Source: Solirubrobacteraceae bacterium
GTDB taxonomy: Bacteria > Actinomycetota > Thermoleophilia > Solirubrobacterales > Solirubrobacteraceae
Direction: 5' to 3'
NCBI GenBank assembly: GCA_016462625.1
Contig: JAEMSV010000038.1
Span: 1 to 37,249, forward strand
DNA: 37,249 bases
A model generated the notes under the pieces. That model saw nothing but the letters and a program-made list of their open reading frames with translations. It made no database searches and was not told the origin of the DNA. Numbering within the stretch: position 1 is the stretch's first letter; each line of letters starts with the position of its first letter. The translations under genes were made by a program, and so were the position numbers. Below, in pieces: positions 23,646-30,012 of the stretch.

Positions 23646-23685
23646 TACCATGGTCGTTCCGACCTGCCAGGCGCAGGTCGTTTTT
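23646..23685 (+). promoter_or_regulatory. rpmG leader: -10 TACCAT then intrinsic-terminator hairpin
   Basis: TACCAT (23646-23651) predicts a start near 23658. CGACCTGC (23660-23667), the 5-nt loop CAGGC and GCAGGTCG (23673-23680), followed by TTTTT (23681-23685), form a classic intrinsic terminator on the plus strand, 31 nt before the rpmG ATG. No plus-strand gene ends nearby, so it resembles an attenuator. No antiterminator fold was found. Confidence 0.55.
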
Positions 23686-23716
23686 CTGCCCCACGCCAGC
23701 CCCCGGAGCTCGCCCA

Positions 23717-23881
23717 ATGGCCCGCGGAGACGTGCGCATTGCTGTAACCCTCGCCTGCGAGGATTGCAAGCGGCGCAACTACCAGACCAATAAGTCCAAG
23801 CGCAACAACCCTGATCGCATCACGCTGCGGAAGTACTGCAAGTGGTGCAAGCAGCAGACGTCGCACAAGGAAACCCGCTAA
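23717..23881 (+). CDS. rpmG: 50S ribosomal protein L33
   Basis: A 54-residue ribosomal protein of the large subunit. It carries the two CxxC pairs of zinc-binding L33 (CEDC near residue 14 and CKWC near residue 42), with the basic linker [22 protein letters not shown]. The zinc-binding form is intact. The ATG is preceded by GGAG about 10 nt upstream. It is the first gene of the secE-nusG-rplK cluster and lies 18 nt before secE. A terminator-like hairpin precedes it. Confidence 0.95.
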   Translation: MARGDVRIAVTLACEDCKRRNYQTNKSKRNNPDRITLRKYCKWCKQQTSHKETR

Positions 23882-23899
23882 GGGTTCGGAGCTGTTGCG

Positions 23900-24409
23900 G
23901 TGTCGCGTAATCGAGAGCGTGCGAAGGAGCGCAAGGAGCGCCTGCGCAAGGGAGACGACGCCAAGCCTGGCGCCGACGACCAGCACATCCACCGGGAGAA
24001 CGTTCCCGGTGAGCTCGAGCACGCCTCGTACGAGGTCGAGGAGGCCGAGGCGTCCATCGTCGCGGGCGCCGACGGCGAAGTAGCCGGCGGTCTGACCGAA
24101 GCGGAGCTCGTCGCCGCCGAGGAACTCGACGCCTCCGAGCACCCCGAGCACCTCACGGACATCCCGGCAGACGAGCAGACGGGCGCGCACATCGCGCAGG
24201 CTCCCGGCGCGGCGACCACCGGCAAGGGCGGTCCGCGCTTCGTGCAGTTCCTGCGCGCGTCCTGGGCCGAGCTCCAGCGGGTCCAGTGGCCCGACCGTCG
24301 CCAGGTCGGGCAGGGCACCGCCGTCACGCTTGGGTTCGTCGTCGTGGCGGGCCTGTACCTCGGGGCCGCCGACAAGCTCGCACAAGAGCTCGTCGACCTC
24401 ATCATCTAG
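23900..24409 (+). CDS. secE: Preprotein translocase subunit SecE with long acidic N-terminal region
   Basis: A small essential subunit of the SecYEG protein-export channel. The C-terminal part (residues about 112-169) is the SecE domain: [33 protein letters not shown] followed by a single transmembrane helix. Ahead of it lies a basic start ([18 protein letters not shown]) and about 90 acidic, alanine-rich residues of low complexity that are not part of the conserved domain. At 169 residues it is longer than the single-helix SecE of most actinobacteria. The start is GTG at 23900, with GGAG upstream. The position between rpmG and nusG is the classical one. Confidence 0.93.
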   Translation: MSRNRERAKERKERLRKGDDAKPGADDQHIHRENVPGELEHASYEVEEAEASIVAGADGEVAGGLTEAELVAAEELDASEHPEHLTDIPADEQTGAHIAQAPGAATTGKGGPRFVQFLRASWAELQRVQWPDRRQVGQGTAVTLGFVVVAGLYLGAADKLAQELVDLII

Positions 24410-24447
24410 CTCTTCCTTTCACCACCCTCCGATCCGAAGCCGAGTCC

Positions 24448-24969
24448 ATGTTCCGCTGGTACGTCGTCAACACCTATTCCGGGCACGAGAACAAGGTCAA
24501 GCACAACCTCGAGCACCGCGTCATGTCCATGGGACAGAAGCGCAACGTGCGCCAGGTGGTCGTGCCGACCGAGACCGTGTCCGAGATGAAGGACAACCAG
24601 AAGGTCACCACCGAGAAGCGCACCATGCCCGGGTACGTGCTCGTGAACATGGACCTCAACGAGGATTCGTGGAGCGTGGTGAAGAACACCCCGGGCATCA
24701 CCGGATTCGTCGGGGCTTCGAATGAGCCGGTGCCGCTCACGCAGGCCGAGGTGGATCGCCTCCTGCACCGCGAGACGGCAGAGCGTCCGCGGACCCGCAC
24801 GCAGTTCAGCGTCGGTGAGGCCGTGAAGGTCATCTCCGGCCCGCTCTCGGACTTCTCCGGCGAGATCTCCGAGATCAACGAGGACCAGTCCAAGCTGAAG
24901 GTCCTAGTGTCCATCTTCGGCCGTGAGACCCCGGTCGAAGTCGGTTTCGACCAAGTGAAGAAGATCTGA
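24448..24969 (+). CDS. nusG: Transcription termination/antitermination factor NusG
   Basis: A 173-residue RNA-polymerase-binding factor. The NGN domain spans residues 1-115 ([25 protein letters not shown], then [30 protein letters not shown]). The KOW domain runs from about 118 to 173 ([48 protein letters not shown]). It lacks the long N-terminal extension of many actinobacterial NusG proteins. The ATG at 24448 begins the NGN domain; the open frame further upstream is not used. The Shine-Dalgarno sequence is weak. rplK follows after one base. Confidence 0.95.
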   Translation: MFRWYVVNTYSGHENKVKHNLEHRVMSMGQKRNVRQVVVPTETVSEMKDNQKVTTEKRTMPGYVLVNMDLNEDSWSVVKNTPGITGFVGASNEPVPLTQAEVDRLLHRETAERPRTRTQFSVGEAVKVISGPLSDFSGEISEINEDQSKLKVLVSIFGRETPVEVGFDQVKKI

Positions 24970-24970
24970 G

Positions 24971-25396
24971 ATGGCAAAGAAGGTTCTGACAACGATCCGC
25001 CTGCAGGCCCCCGGCGGCCAGGCCAGCCCGGCTCCGCCGGTCGGTCCGGCGCTGGGTCAGCACGGCATCAACATCATGGAGTTCGTCAAGGCGTTCAACG
25101 CCCAGACGGCCCAGGACAACGGCACGACGATCCCGGTCGTCATCACGGTGTACGAGGACCGCTCGTTCACGTTCGTGACGAAGACCCCGCCGGCCGCGGT
25201 CCTCATCAAGCAGGCGATCAACCTGGACAAGGGCTCGGCCGAGCCGCATCGCGACAAGGTCGGCAAGATCACGAAGGCCCAGCTCCGCGCGATCGCCGAG
25301 AAGAAGCTCCCCGATCTGAATGCCCACGACGTGGACCAGGGGATGCTCATCATCGCCGGCACCGCGCGCTCGATGGGTGTGGAGGTGGTCGACTAA
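24971..25396 (+). CDS. rplK: 50S ribosomal protein L11
   Basis: A 141-residue protein of the ribosomal GTPase-associated centre. The N-terminal domain carries the proline-rich hinge-facing stretch [33 protein letters not shown]. The RNA-binding C-terminal domain includes [26 protein letters not shown] and the final [10 protein letters not shown]. The length is standard. It begins right after nusG, and its TAA overlaps the rplA ATG by one base, giving the usual nusG-rplK-rplA order with coupled translation. Confidence 0.97.
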   Translation: MAKKVLTTIRLQAPGGQASPAPPVGPALGQHGINIMEFVKAFNAQTAQDNGTTIPVVITVYEDRSFTFVTKTPPAAVLIKQAINLDKGSAEPHRDKVGKITKAQLRAIAEKKLPDLNAHDVDQGMLIIAGTARSMGVEVVD

Positions 25397-26121
25397 TGGC
25401 CAAGCAGGGCAAGACCCACAAGGAAGCGCTCTCGCAGGTCGACCGTGACCGCGAATACGAGCCCGGCGACGCGATCTCGCTGCTGAAGGCCCTCCCGGGC
25501 CCGAAGTTCGACGAGTCGGTCGAGATCCACATCCGCACGGGCCTCAACGTGCGCCACGCCGACGAGCAGCTCCGCGGCACGATCGCGATGCCGCACGGCC
25601 TCGGCAAGGAAGTCAAGATCGCCGTGTTCGCCCAGGGCGACAAGGCGAAGGAGGCGGAGGCCGCCGGCGCCGACATCGTGGGCGCCGACGATCTCGCCAA
25701 GAAGATCGAAGAGGGCTTCACCGACTTCGACATCGCCATTGCGACGCCCGACCTCATGCCGGTCGTCGGCCGCCTCGGCCGCATCCTCGGCCCGTCGGGC
25801 AAGATGCCGAACCCGAAGGTCGGCACCGTGACGATGGACGTCACGAAGGCCGTCACCGAGTCGAAGGCCGGCAAGGTCGAGTACCGCACCGATCGCACCG
25901 CGATCGTGCACCTCGTCATCGGCAAGAAGTCCTTCCCCGAGCAGCAGCTGCTCGAGAACTACGCCGCCGTGATCGAAGAGCTCCAGCGGGCGAAGCCGTC
26001 CGCCGCGAAGGGCAAGTACCTCCGCACGATCACCATCACGTCGACGATGGGCCCCGGGATCAAGGTCGATCCCAGCCGGACCCGCGACATCCTCGGGGAG
26101 GCTACGCCCGCCGCTGCGTAG
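25396..26121 (+). CDS. rplA: 50S ribosomal protein L1
   Basis: A 241-residue L1-stalk protein. Conserved blocks include KFDESVEIHIRTGLNVRHADEQLRGT, LGRILGPSGKMPNPKVGTVT and YRTDRTAIVHLVIGKKSF. The length is normal, and it would bind 23S rRNA and probably its own mRNA. GGAGG near the end of rplK serves as the ribosome site. A structured 76-nt gap separates it from rplJ. Confidence 0.97.
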   Translation: MAKQGKTHKEALSQVDRDREYEPGDAISLLKALPGPKFDESVEIHIRTGLNVRHADEQLRGTIAMPHGLGKEVKIAVFAQGDKAKEAEAAGADIVGADDLAKKIEEGFTDFDIAIATPDLMPVVGRLGRILGPSGKMPNPKVGTVTMDVTKAVTESKAGKVEYRTDRTAIVHLVIGKKSFPEQQLLENYAAVIEELQRAKPSAAKGKYLRTITITSTMGPGIKVDPSRTRDILGEATPAAA

Positions 26122-26144
26122 CCCCCACGAGGCCACCACAGACC

Positions 26145-26194
26145 GCCGGCGCGCGGGGCTCCGATAGCCCCGCTGAGAAGCCCGGCCGAGGAGG
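26145..26194 (+). promoter_or_regulatory. L10-leader-like RNA structure and Shine-Dalgarno before rplJ
   Basis: An outer stem (GCCGG 26145-26149 with CCGGC 26182-26186) surrounds an asymmetric internal loop containing TGAGAAG (26174-26180), and an inner 8-bp stem (26153-26160 with 26166-26173). The purine-rich internal loop resembles the kink-turn that L10 binds in its leader. The Shine-Dalgarno GAGGAGG (26188-26194) directly follows, as expected for autogenous control. Confidence 0.5.
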
Positions 26195-26197
26195 CTT

Positions 26198-26896
26198 GTG
26201 AACCGAGCAGAGAAAGCTGCGGTGATCGAGGAGATCACCGCCGACATCAACGAGAGTTCGGCCGTGTTCGCCGTGGATTACCGCGGCATCACCGTCACCC
26301 AGGTCGCCGACCTGCGCACGAAGCTGCGCGAGTCGGACACGACCTTCCGGGTGGTCAAGAACACGCTGACCGAGCGCGCCGCCGATCAGGCCGGTGCCGA
26401 GTCGCTGAAGGGCCTCCTCGAGGGTCCGACGGCGCTCGCGTTCGTCAAGGGCGACGCGGCTGCGGCCGCGAAGACCATCAGCGACGCCGCCAAGGAGATC
26501 GAGCTGCTGCCCTTCAAGGGCGGGCTCATGGACGGCAACGAGCTGAGCGTCGACGACATCAAGGCGATCAGCAAGCTGCCGTCGCGCGAGGTCCTGTACG
26601 GACAGCTCGTCGGCATCGTCGCCGCCCCGATCACGGGCCTGGCCCGCAGCCTCAACGGGCTGCTGGGTGGCCTCGCGATCGCGCTGGCCGGCGTGCAGGA
26701 GAAGAAGGAGTCGGGCGAGATTCCGTCCGGCGATGCTCCCGCGCCTGCCCCCGAGGCTGAGGCCGCCGCTCCGGCGGAGGAAGCCCCGGCTGAAGAAGCC
26801 GCCCCCGAGGCGGAGGCTGAGGCCCCCGCCGAGGACACGACTGCAGAGGCCGAGGCACCCGCCGACGCTGCCCCCACTGAGAACGACCAGGAGTAA
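26198..26896 (+). CDS. rplJ: 50S ribosomal protein L10 with long acidic C-terminal tail
   Basis: The base of the ribosomal stalk. The L10 domain occupies about residues 1-168 ([21 protein letters not shown], then [21 protein letters not shown] and [11 protein letters not shown]). It is followed by about 60 residues of Ala/Glu/Pro repeats (for example [21 protein letters not shown]). Actinobacterial L10 proteins usually end soon after the L12-binding helix, so this tail is long. The GTG start has GAGGAGG upstream. rplL follows after 5 nt. L10 binds several L12 dimers and should also repress its own mRNA. Confidence 0.94.
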   Translation: MNRAEKAAVIEEITADINESSAVFAVDYRGITVTQVADLRTKLRESDTTFRVVKNTLTERAADQAGAESLKGLLEGPTALAFVKGDAAAAAKTISDAAKEIELLPFKGGLMDGNELSVDDIKAISKLPSREVLYGQLVGIVAAPITGLARSLNGLLGGLAIALAGVQEKKESGEIPSGDAPAPAPEAEAAAPAEEAPAEEAAPEAEAEAPAEDTTAEAEAPADAAPTENDQE

Positions 26897-26901
26897 CGAC
26901 T

Positions 26902-27279
26902 ATGGCTACCACCGCTGAATGGATTGACGAGCTCAAGGCGATTTCCGTCCTCGAGCTGGCTGAGCGCATCAAGGCGCTCGAAGAGGAGTTCGGTGTCTCC
27001 GCGACGGCCGTGGCCGCTGCGGCCCCCGCCGGTGGCGGCGGCGGCGAGGCTGCCGCCGAGGAGGAGTCCTCGACGGTCGACGTCGTCCTCACGGGCGCCG
27101 GCGACAAGAAGATCCAGGTCATCAAGGTCGTCCGCGCGGCGACCGGCCTGGGCCTGAAGGAGGCCAAGGCGCTCGTCGACGAGGCCCCGAAGCCCGTCAA
27201 GGAAGGCATCGAGCGCGACGAGGCCGACAAGCTCAAGGCCGAGCTCGAAGAGGCCGGCGCGAGCGTCGAGCTCAAGTAG
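26902..27279 (+). CDS. rplL: 50S ribosomal protein L7/L12
   Basis: A 125-residue stalk protein. The N-terminal dimerisation helices ([27 protein letters not shown]) are joined by an Ala/Gly hinge ([18 protein letters not shown]) to the C-terminal factor-binding domain ([45 protein letters not shown]). All features are standard. It is the last gene of the cluster and is followed 23 nt later by a strong terminator hairpin. rpoB does not follow directly. Confidence 0.97.
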   Translation: MATTAEWIDELKAISVLELAERIKALEEEFGVSATAVAAAAPAGGGGGEAAAEEESSTVDVVLTGAGDKKIQVIKVVRAATGLGLKEAKALVDEAPKPVKEGIERDEADKLKAELEEAGASVELK

Positions 27280-27302
27280 CCACCGCTTCATCCGCTGTCT
27301 TG

Positions 27303-27330
27303 CGAAGGGCGCCCCATGTGGCGCCCTTCG
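27303..27330 (+). terminator. Terminator hairpin after rplL
   Basis: CGAAGGGCGCC (27303-27313) and GGCGCCCTTCG (27320-27330) form a perfect 11-bp stem with a 6-nt loop, followed by TCGTTCTC. There is no long T-run, but the stability and position fit transcription termination of the ribosomal operon. Confidence 0.75.
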
Positions 27331-27350
27331 TCGTTCTCGGGGTGCTTTGC

Positions 27351-27467
27351 GGGTGGTGGTCGTTCGGGTGCCATGCCCGGGCTGACCGCTCGCGGGAGGG
27401 GTGGTGGTCGTCTCCGTCTTCGCTGGTGGCCGCTTCGTTTGAGTCAGCCGGTCACGGCACCCGAACG
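27351..27467. repeat. 117-nt inverted-repeat element in the rplL-downstream gap
   Basis: Perfect 22-nt inverted arms (27351-27372 and 27446-27467) continue inward as an imperfect pairing (27373-27386 with 27433-27445). The first 13 bases of the left arm recur as a direct copy at 27399-27411. No coding sequence is credible here. It is an unknown palindromic element, possibly a REP-like or mobile remnant. Confidence 0.65.
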
Positions 27468-27518
27468 ACCACCACCCCGGGCCCCGGTCCCGCTGTCGCC
27501 CCTCCGCGCGGCGTGGGT

Positions 27519-27603
27519 CACTTGGTGTCCACCCCTCGGACAAGAAGTGCCCAGTCCCCGTTCTCGCCCAAGTGTGTGCGGGGCACCGTGTCCTGGGTAG
27601 GCT
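27519..27603 (+). promoter_or_regulatory. Hairpin and -10 element upstream of the first subtilase
   Basis: CACTT..TGTCC and GGACA..AAGTG (27519-27549) can pair around a 7-nt loop, with two central mismatches. TAGGCT (27598-27603) is a candidate -10, giving a leader of about 28 nt with the Shine-Dalgarno GAGGGGAGGG. The remainder of the gap 27468-27637 holds nothing else recognisable. Confidence 0.4.
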
Positions 27604-27637
27604 CGCGGCGTCCCAGGTGTCCGAGGGGAGGGTCCTG

Positions 27638-28804
27638 ATGGTGCGGAAGGGTCTTGCGTGTGCGGTCGTCGTGACGGCCGCGCTTGGGCTCGCGTCGAGT
27701 GCGAATGCGAGCCAGCGGTACATCGTCGAGCTCGATCGGGCGACCGGAGCGGCGAGCGATCGCAGCGCCGCGATCGACCGGCGGCTCGCAGCGTGGCAGG
27801 GCCACGTCGAGCGGTCGTTCGACCACGCGATCAACGGATTGGTCATCAGACTGCCGGACGGGCTGCCCTCCAACTTCCGCATCCCCGGTGCCGTCTCCGT
27901 CTCGGCCGACACGACGGTGACCTCGCAGGCGACCCAGACGTCCCCGCCGTGGGGCGTCGACCGCATCGACCAGGCCTCGCTCCCGCTCAGCCGCACGTTT
28001 ACCTACACCGCGACGGGCGCCGGCGTGAAGGCGTACGTCATCGATTCGGGGATACGCCCGACGCACGCCGACTTCGGTGGTCGCGCGCGGATCGGCTACG
28101 ACGCGCTCGGCGGCAATGGCGTCGACTGCAACGGCCACGGCACGCACGTGGCGGGCACGATCGGCGGAGCGACGTATGGCGTGGCGAAGGCCGTCTCGCT
28201 GGTCGCCGTCCGCGCGCTGAACTGCCAGGGCTCCGCGCAGGTGTCGCAGATCATCGCCGGCATCGACTGGGTGATCCGTGACCACGCGAGCGGCCAGCCC
28301 GCCGTCGCGAACATGAGTCTCGGCGGGGCGAGCAACGCCGCCCTCGACACCGCGGTGACGAATCTCATCAACGATGGCGTGAGCGTCGCCGTCGCCGCGG
28401 GCAACGGCTCCGGCGACGCATGCGGCACGTCGCCCGCGCACGTCGCGCCCGCCATCACGGCGGCGGCGAGCGACAGCACGGACCAGTTCGCCTCCTTCTC
28501 GAACCACGGAACGTGTGTCGATCTCATCGCGCCGGGGGTCGGTGTGGTGTCCGCCGGGTCGTCATCTGACACGGCGACGGCGACGTACAGCGGCACGTCG
28601 ATGGCGTCCCCGCACGTCGCGGGCGCGGCCGCGCGGCTCCTGCAGACCAACCCGGCGGCGACGCCGGCGCAGATCCAGACCGCGGTTCTCGAAGCGACGG
28701 CGCCGGACAAGATCGGCGCGATCCGGTCCACCTGTCGACGGGTGTGGTGGTGGTACGACTGCCGCGTCCGGACGCCGAACCGGCTGCTCCAGAGCTTCGG
28801 CTGA
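27638..28804 (+). CDS. Secreted subtilisin-like serine protease (S8), proteinase-K type, copy 1
   Basis: A 388-residue exported protease. The signal peptide MVRKGLACAVVVTAALGLASSANA is followed by an I9-type propeptide starting SQRYIVELD (about 25-95) and the peptidase S8 domain. Asp136 (YVIDSGI), His167 (GHGTHVAGT), the oxyanion Asn256 (AAGN) and Ser321 (GTSMASPHVAG) are all present. Several paired cysteines (for example 164, 196, 262, 293, 366, 375) suggest disulfides. A WWWY patch lies near the C-terminus. The ATG at 27638 has a strong Shine-Dalgarno sequence. An upstream in-frame ATG at 27572 would spoil the signal peptide. It is followed 36 nt later by a paralogue. Confidence 0.93.
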   Translation: MVRKGLACAVVVTAALGLASSANASQRYIVELDRATGAASDRSAAIDRRLAAWQGHVERSFDHAINGLVIRLPDGLPSNFRIPGAVSVSADTTVTSQATQTSPPWGVDRIDQASLPLSRTFTYTATGAGVKAYVIDSGIRPTHADFGGRARIGYDALGGNGVDCNGHGTHVAGTIGGATYGVAKAVSLVAVRALNCQGSAQVSQIIAGIDWVIRDHASGQPAVANMSLGGASNAALDTAVTNLINDGVSVAVAAGNGSGDACGTSPAHVAPAITAAASDSTDQFASFSNHGTCVDLIAPGVGVVSAGSSSDTATATYSGTSMASPHVAGAAARLLQTNPAATPAQIQTAVLEATAPDKIGAIRSTCRRVWWWYDCRVRTPNRLLQSFG

Positions 28805-28827
28805 GCCTGCTCACCGACGGCGGCGGG

Positions 28828-28833
28828 TAGGGT
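28828..28833 (+). promoter_or_regulatory. -10 element TAGGGT of the second subtilase (leaderless)
   Basis: TAGGGT followed by seven bases and the GTG at 28841. No Shine-Dalgarno sequence lies in the 36-nt gap after the first protease, so the gene may have its own promoter despite the tandem layout. Confidence 0.45.
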
Positions 28834-28840
28834 CCGGGAC

Positions 28841-30001
28841 GTGGTTCGGCTCGTCCTCGTGGTGCTGCTGGCGGTCCTCATGACGTGGTGGTCGATCGAG
28901 ACCGCCACGGCGGCGCAGCGGTACGTCATCGAGCTGGACGCGTCGGTCGACGCCGGAGAGCAGCGGGGCGCGATCGAGCAGGAGGTCGAGGCGGCCGGTG
29001 GGCGCGTGGTTCAGGTGCTCGAGCGCGCGATCAACGGGGCCATCGTCGAGCTGCCCGGTCCGCGGCGGTTGTCCCTCCCCGGACTCCGGTCGCTGCGCCC
29101 GGACACGGTCGTCTCGACGCTGGGCATCCAGACGGACGCGCCGTGGAATCTCGACCGCCTCGATCAGGCCGCCCTGCCGCTCGACGGCGTGTACTCCCAT
29201 CCCGACGAGGCGACCGGCGCCGGGGTCACCGCCTACGTGATCGACACGGGGATCCGCGAGACCCACGTCGAGTTCGGCGGGCGGGCCCGCCGGGGCTTCG
29301 ACGCCCTGGGCGGTCGAGGAAGGGACTGCAACGGGCACGGGACGCACGTCGCCGCGACGATCGCCGGGGCCACCACCGGTGTCGCCAAGCAGGCGGAGCC
29401 GGTCGGCGTCCGGGTCATCGACTGCAACGGCTACACGCTGGCGACGGCGCTCCTCGCCGGGATCGAATGGGTGATCGCCGACCATCACACGGGGGAGCCC
29501 GCGGTCGCCAATCTCAGCCTCGGCGGCATCGCCAACGGGTTCCTGGACCGCGCCGTGCGCAACCTCATCGCCGACGGTGTCCCCACGGCCGTCGGCGCCG
29601 GCAACTGGAGCGTCGACGCCTGTTGGATCTCACCCGCGCGCGTCGGCCCGGCGCTGACCGTCGCCGCATCCGATCGCGACGATCGGTTCGCCCGGTTCTC
29701 CGATCACGGCCGCTGCGTCGACATCGTCGCCCCGGGCGTCGACGTCGTCTCCGCGGACGCCGCGTCGGACACTGGCCTGATCGCCCACAGCGGCACCTCG
29801 ATGGCGACGCCGCACGTCGCCGGTGTCGCCGCCCAGCTGCTGGAGCTCTCGTCGGACGCCACGCCCGATGAGATCGCGGCGCAGCTGACGTCGGCTGGGT
29901 CGCCGGGGGTGCTCACCGACGTCCCGCGCACGTGTCTCTGGCGCTGCCGGCTGACGACGCCGAACCTCCTGCTCCAAGCCAGGGTCCTGACGCTCCGGTA
30001 G
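28841..30001 (+). CDS. Secreted subtilisin-like serine protease (S8), proteinase-K type, copy 2
   Basis: A 386-residue paralogue of the preceding gene. It has a signal peptide (MVRLVLVVLLAVLMTWWS, ending ATAA), an I9-like propeptide starting AQRYVIELD, and an S8 domain with Asp135 (YVIDTGI), His166 (GHGTHVA), Asn255 (GAGN) and Ser320 (GTSMATPHVAG). All catalytic residues are intact. It ends TPNLLLQARVLTLR, a close match to the TPNRLLQ end of copy 1. The two differ widely in the propeptide and loops, so the duplication is old. The start GTG is preceded by a -10-like hexamer rather than a ribosome site. Its stop codon TAG overlaps the -10 of the next gene. Confidence 0.92.
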   Translation: MVRLVLVVLLAVLMTWWSIETATAAQRYVIELDASVDAGEQRGAIEQEVEAAGGRVVQVLERAINGAIVELPGPRRLSLPGLRSLRPDTVVSTLGIQTDAPWNLDRLDQAALPLDGVYSHPDEATGAGVTAYVIDTGIRETHVEFGGRARRGFDALGGRGRDCNGHGTHVAATIAGATTGVAKQAEPVGVRVIDCNGYTLATALLAGIEWVIADHHTGEPAVANLSLGGIANGFLDRAVRNLIADGVPTAVGAGNWSVDACWISPARVGPALTVAASDRDDRFARFSDHGRCVDIVAPGVDVVSADAASDTGLIAHSGTSMATPHVAGVAAQLLELSSDATPDEIAAQLTSAGSPGVLTDVPRTCLWRCRLTTPNLLLQARVLTLR

Positions 30002-30004
30002 CTT
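29999..30004 (+). promoter_or_regulatory. -10 element TAGCTT overlapping the subtilase stop codon
   Basis: The stop TAG of the second protease is the first half of TAGCTT, which ends 8 nt upstream of the ATG at 30013. This would give a leaderless mRNA for the ThDP enzyme. No Shine-Dalgarno sequence is seen. Confidence 0.4.
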
Positions 30005-30012
30005 CGCCCCAC

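Noticed and set aside
23595..24447. tRNA genes near rpmG-secE-nusG, common in other bacteria
   Set aside because: No cloverleaf, GGTTC-type T-arm or CCA-proximal stem was found in the gaps.
27280..27637. Open frames across the rplL-subtilase gap (both strands encode GHGTRTTTT)
   Set aside because: The shared peptide arises because the inverted repeat reads the same on both strands. Composition and lack of a start signal argue against coding.
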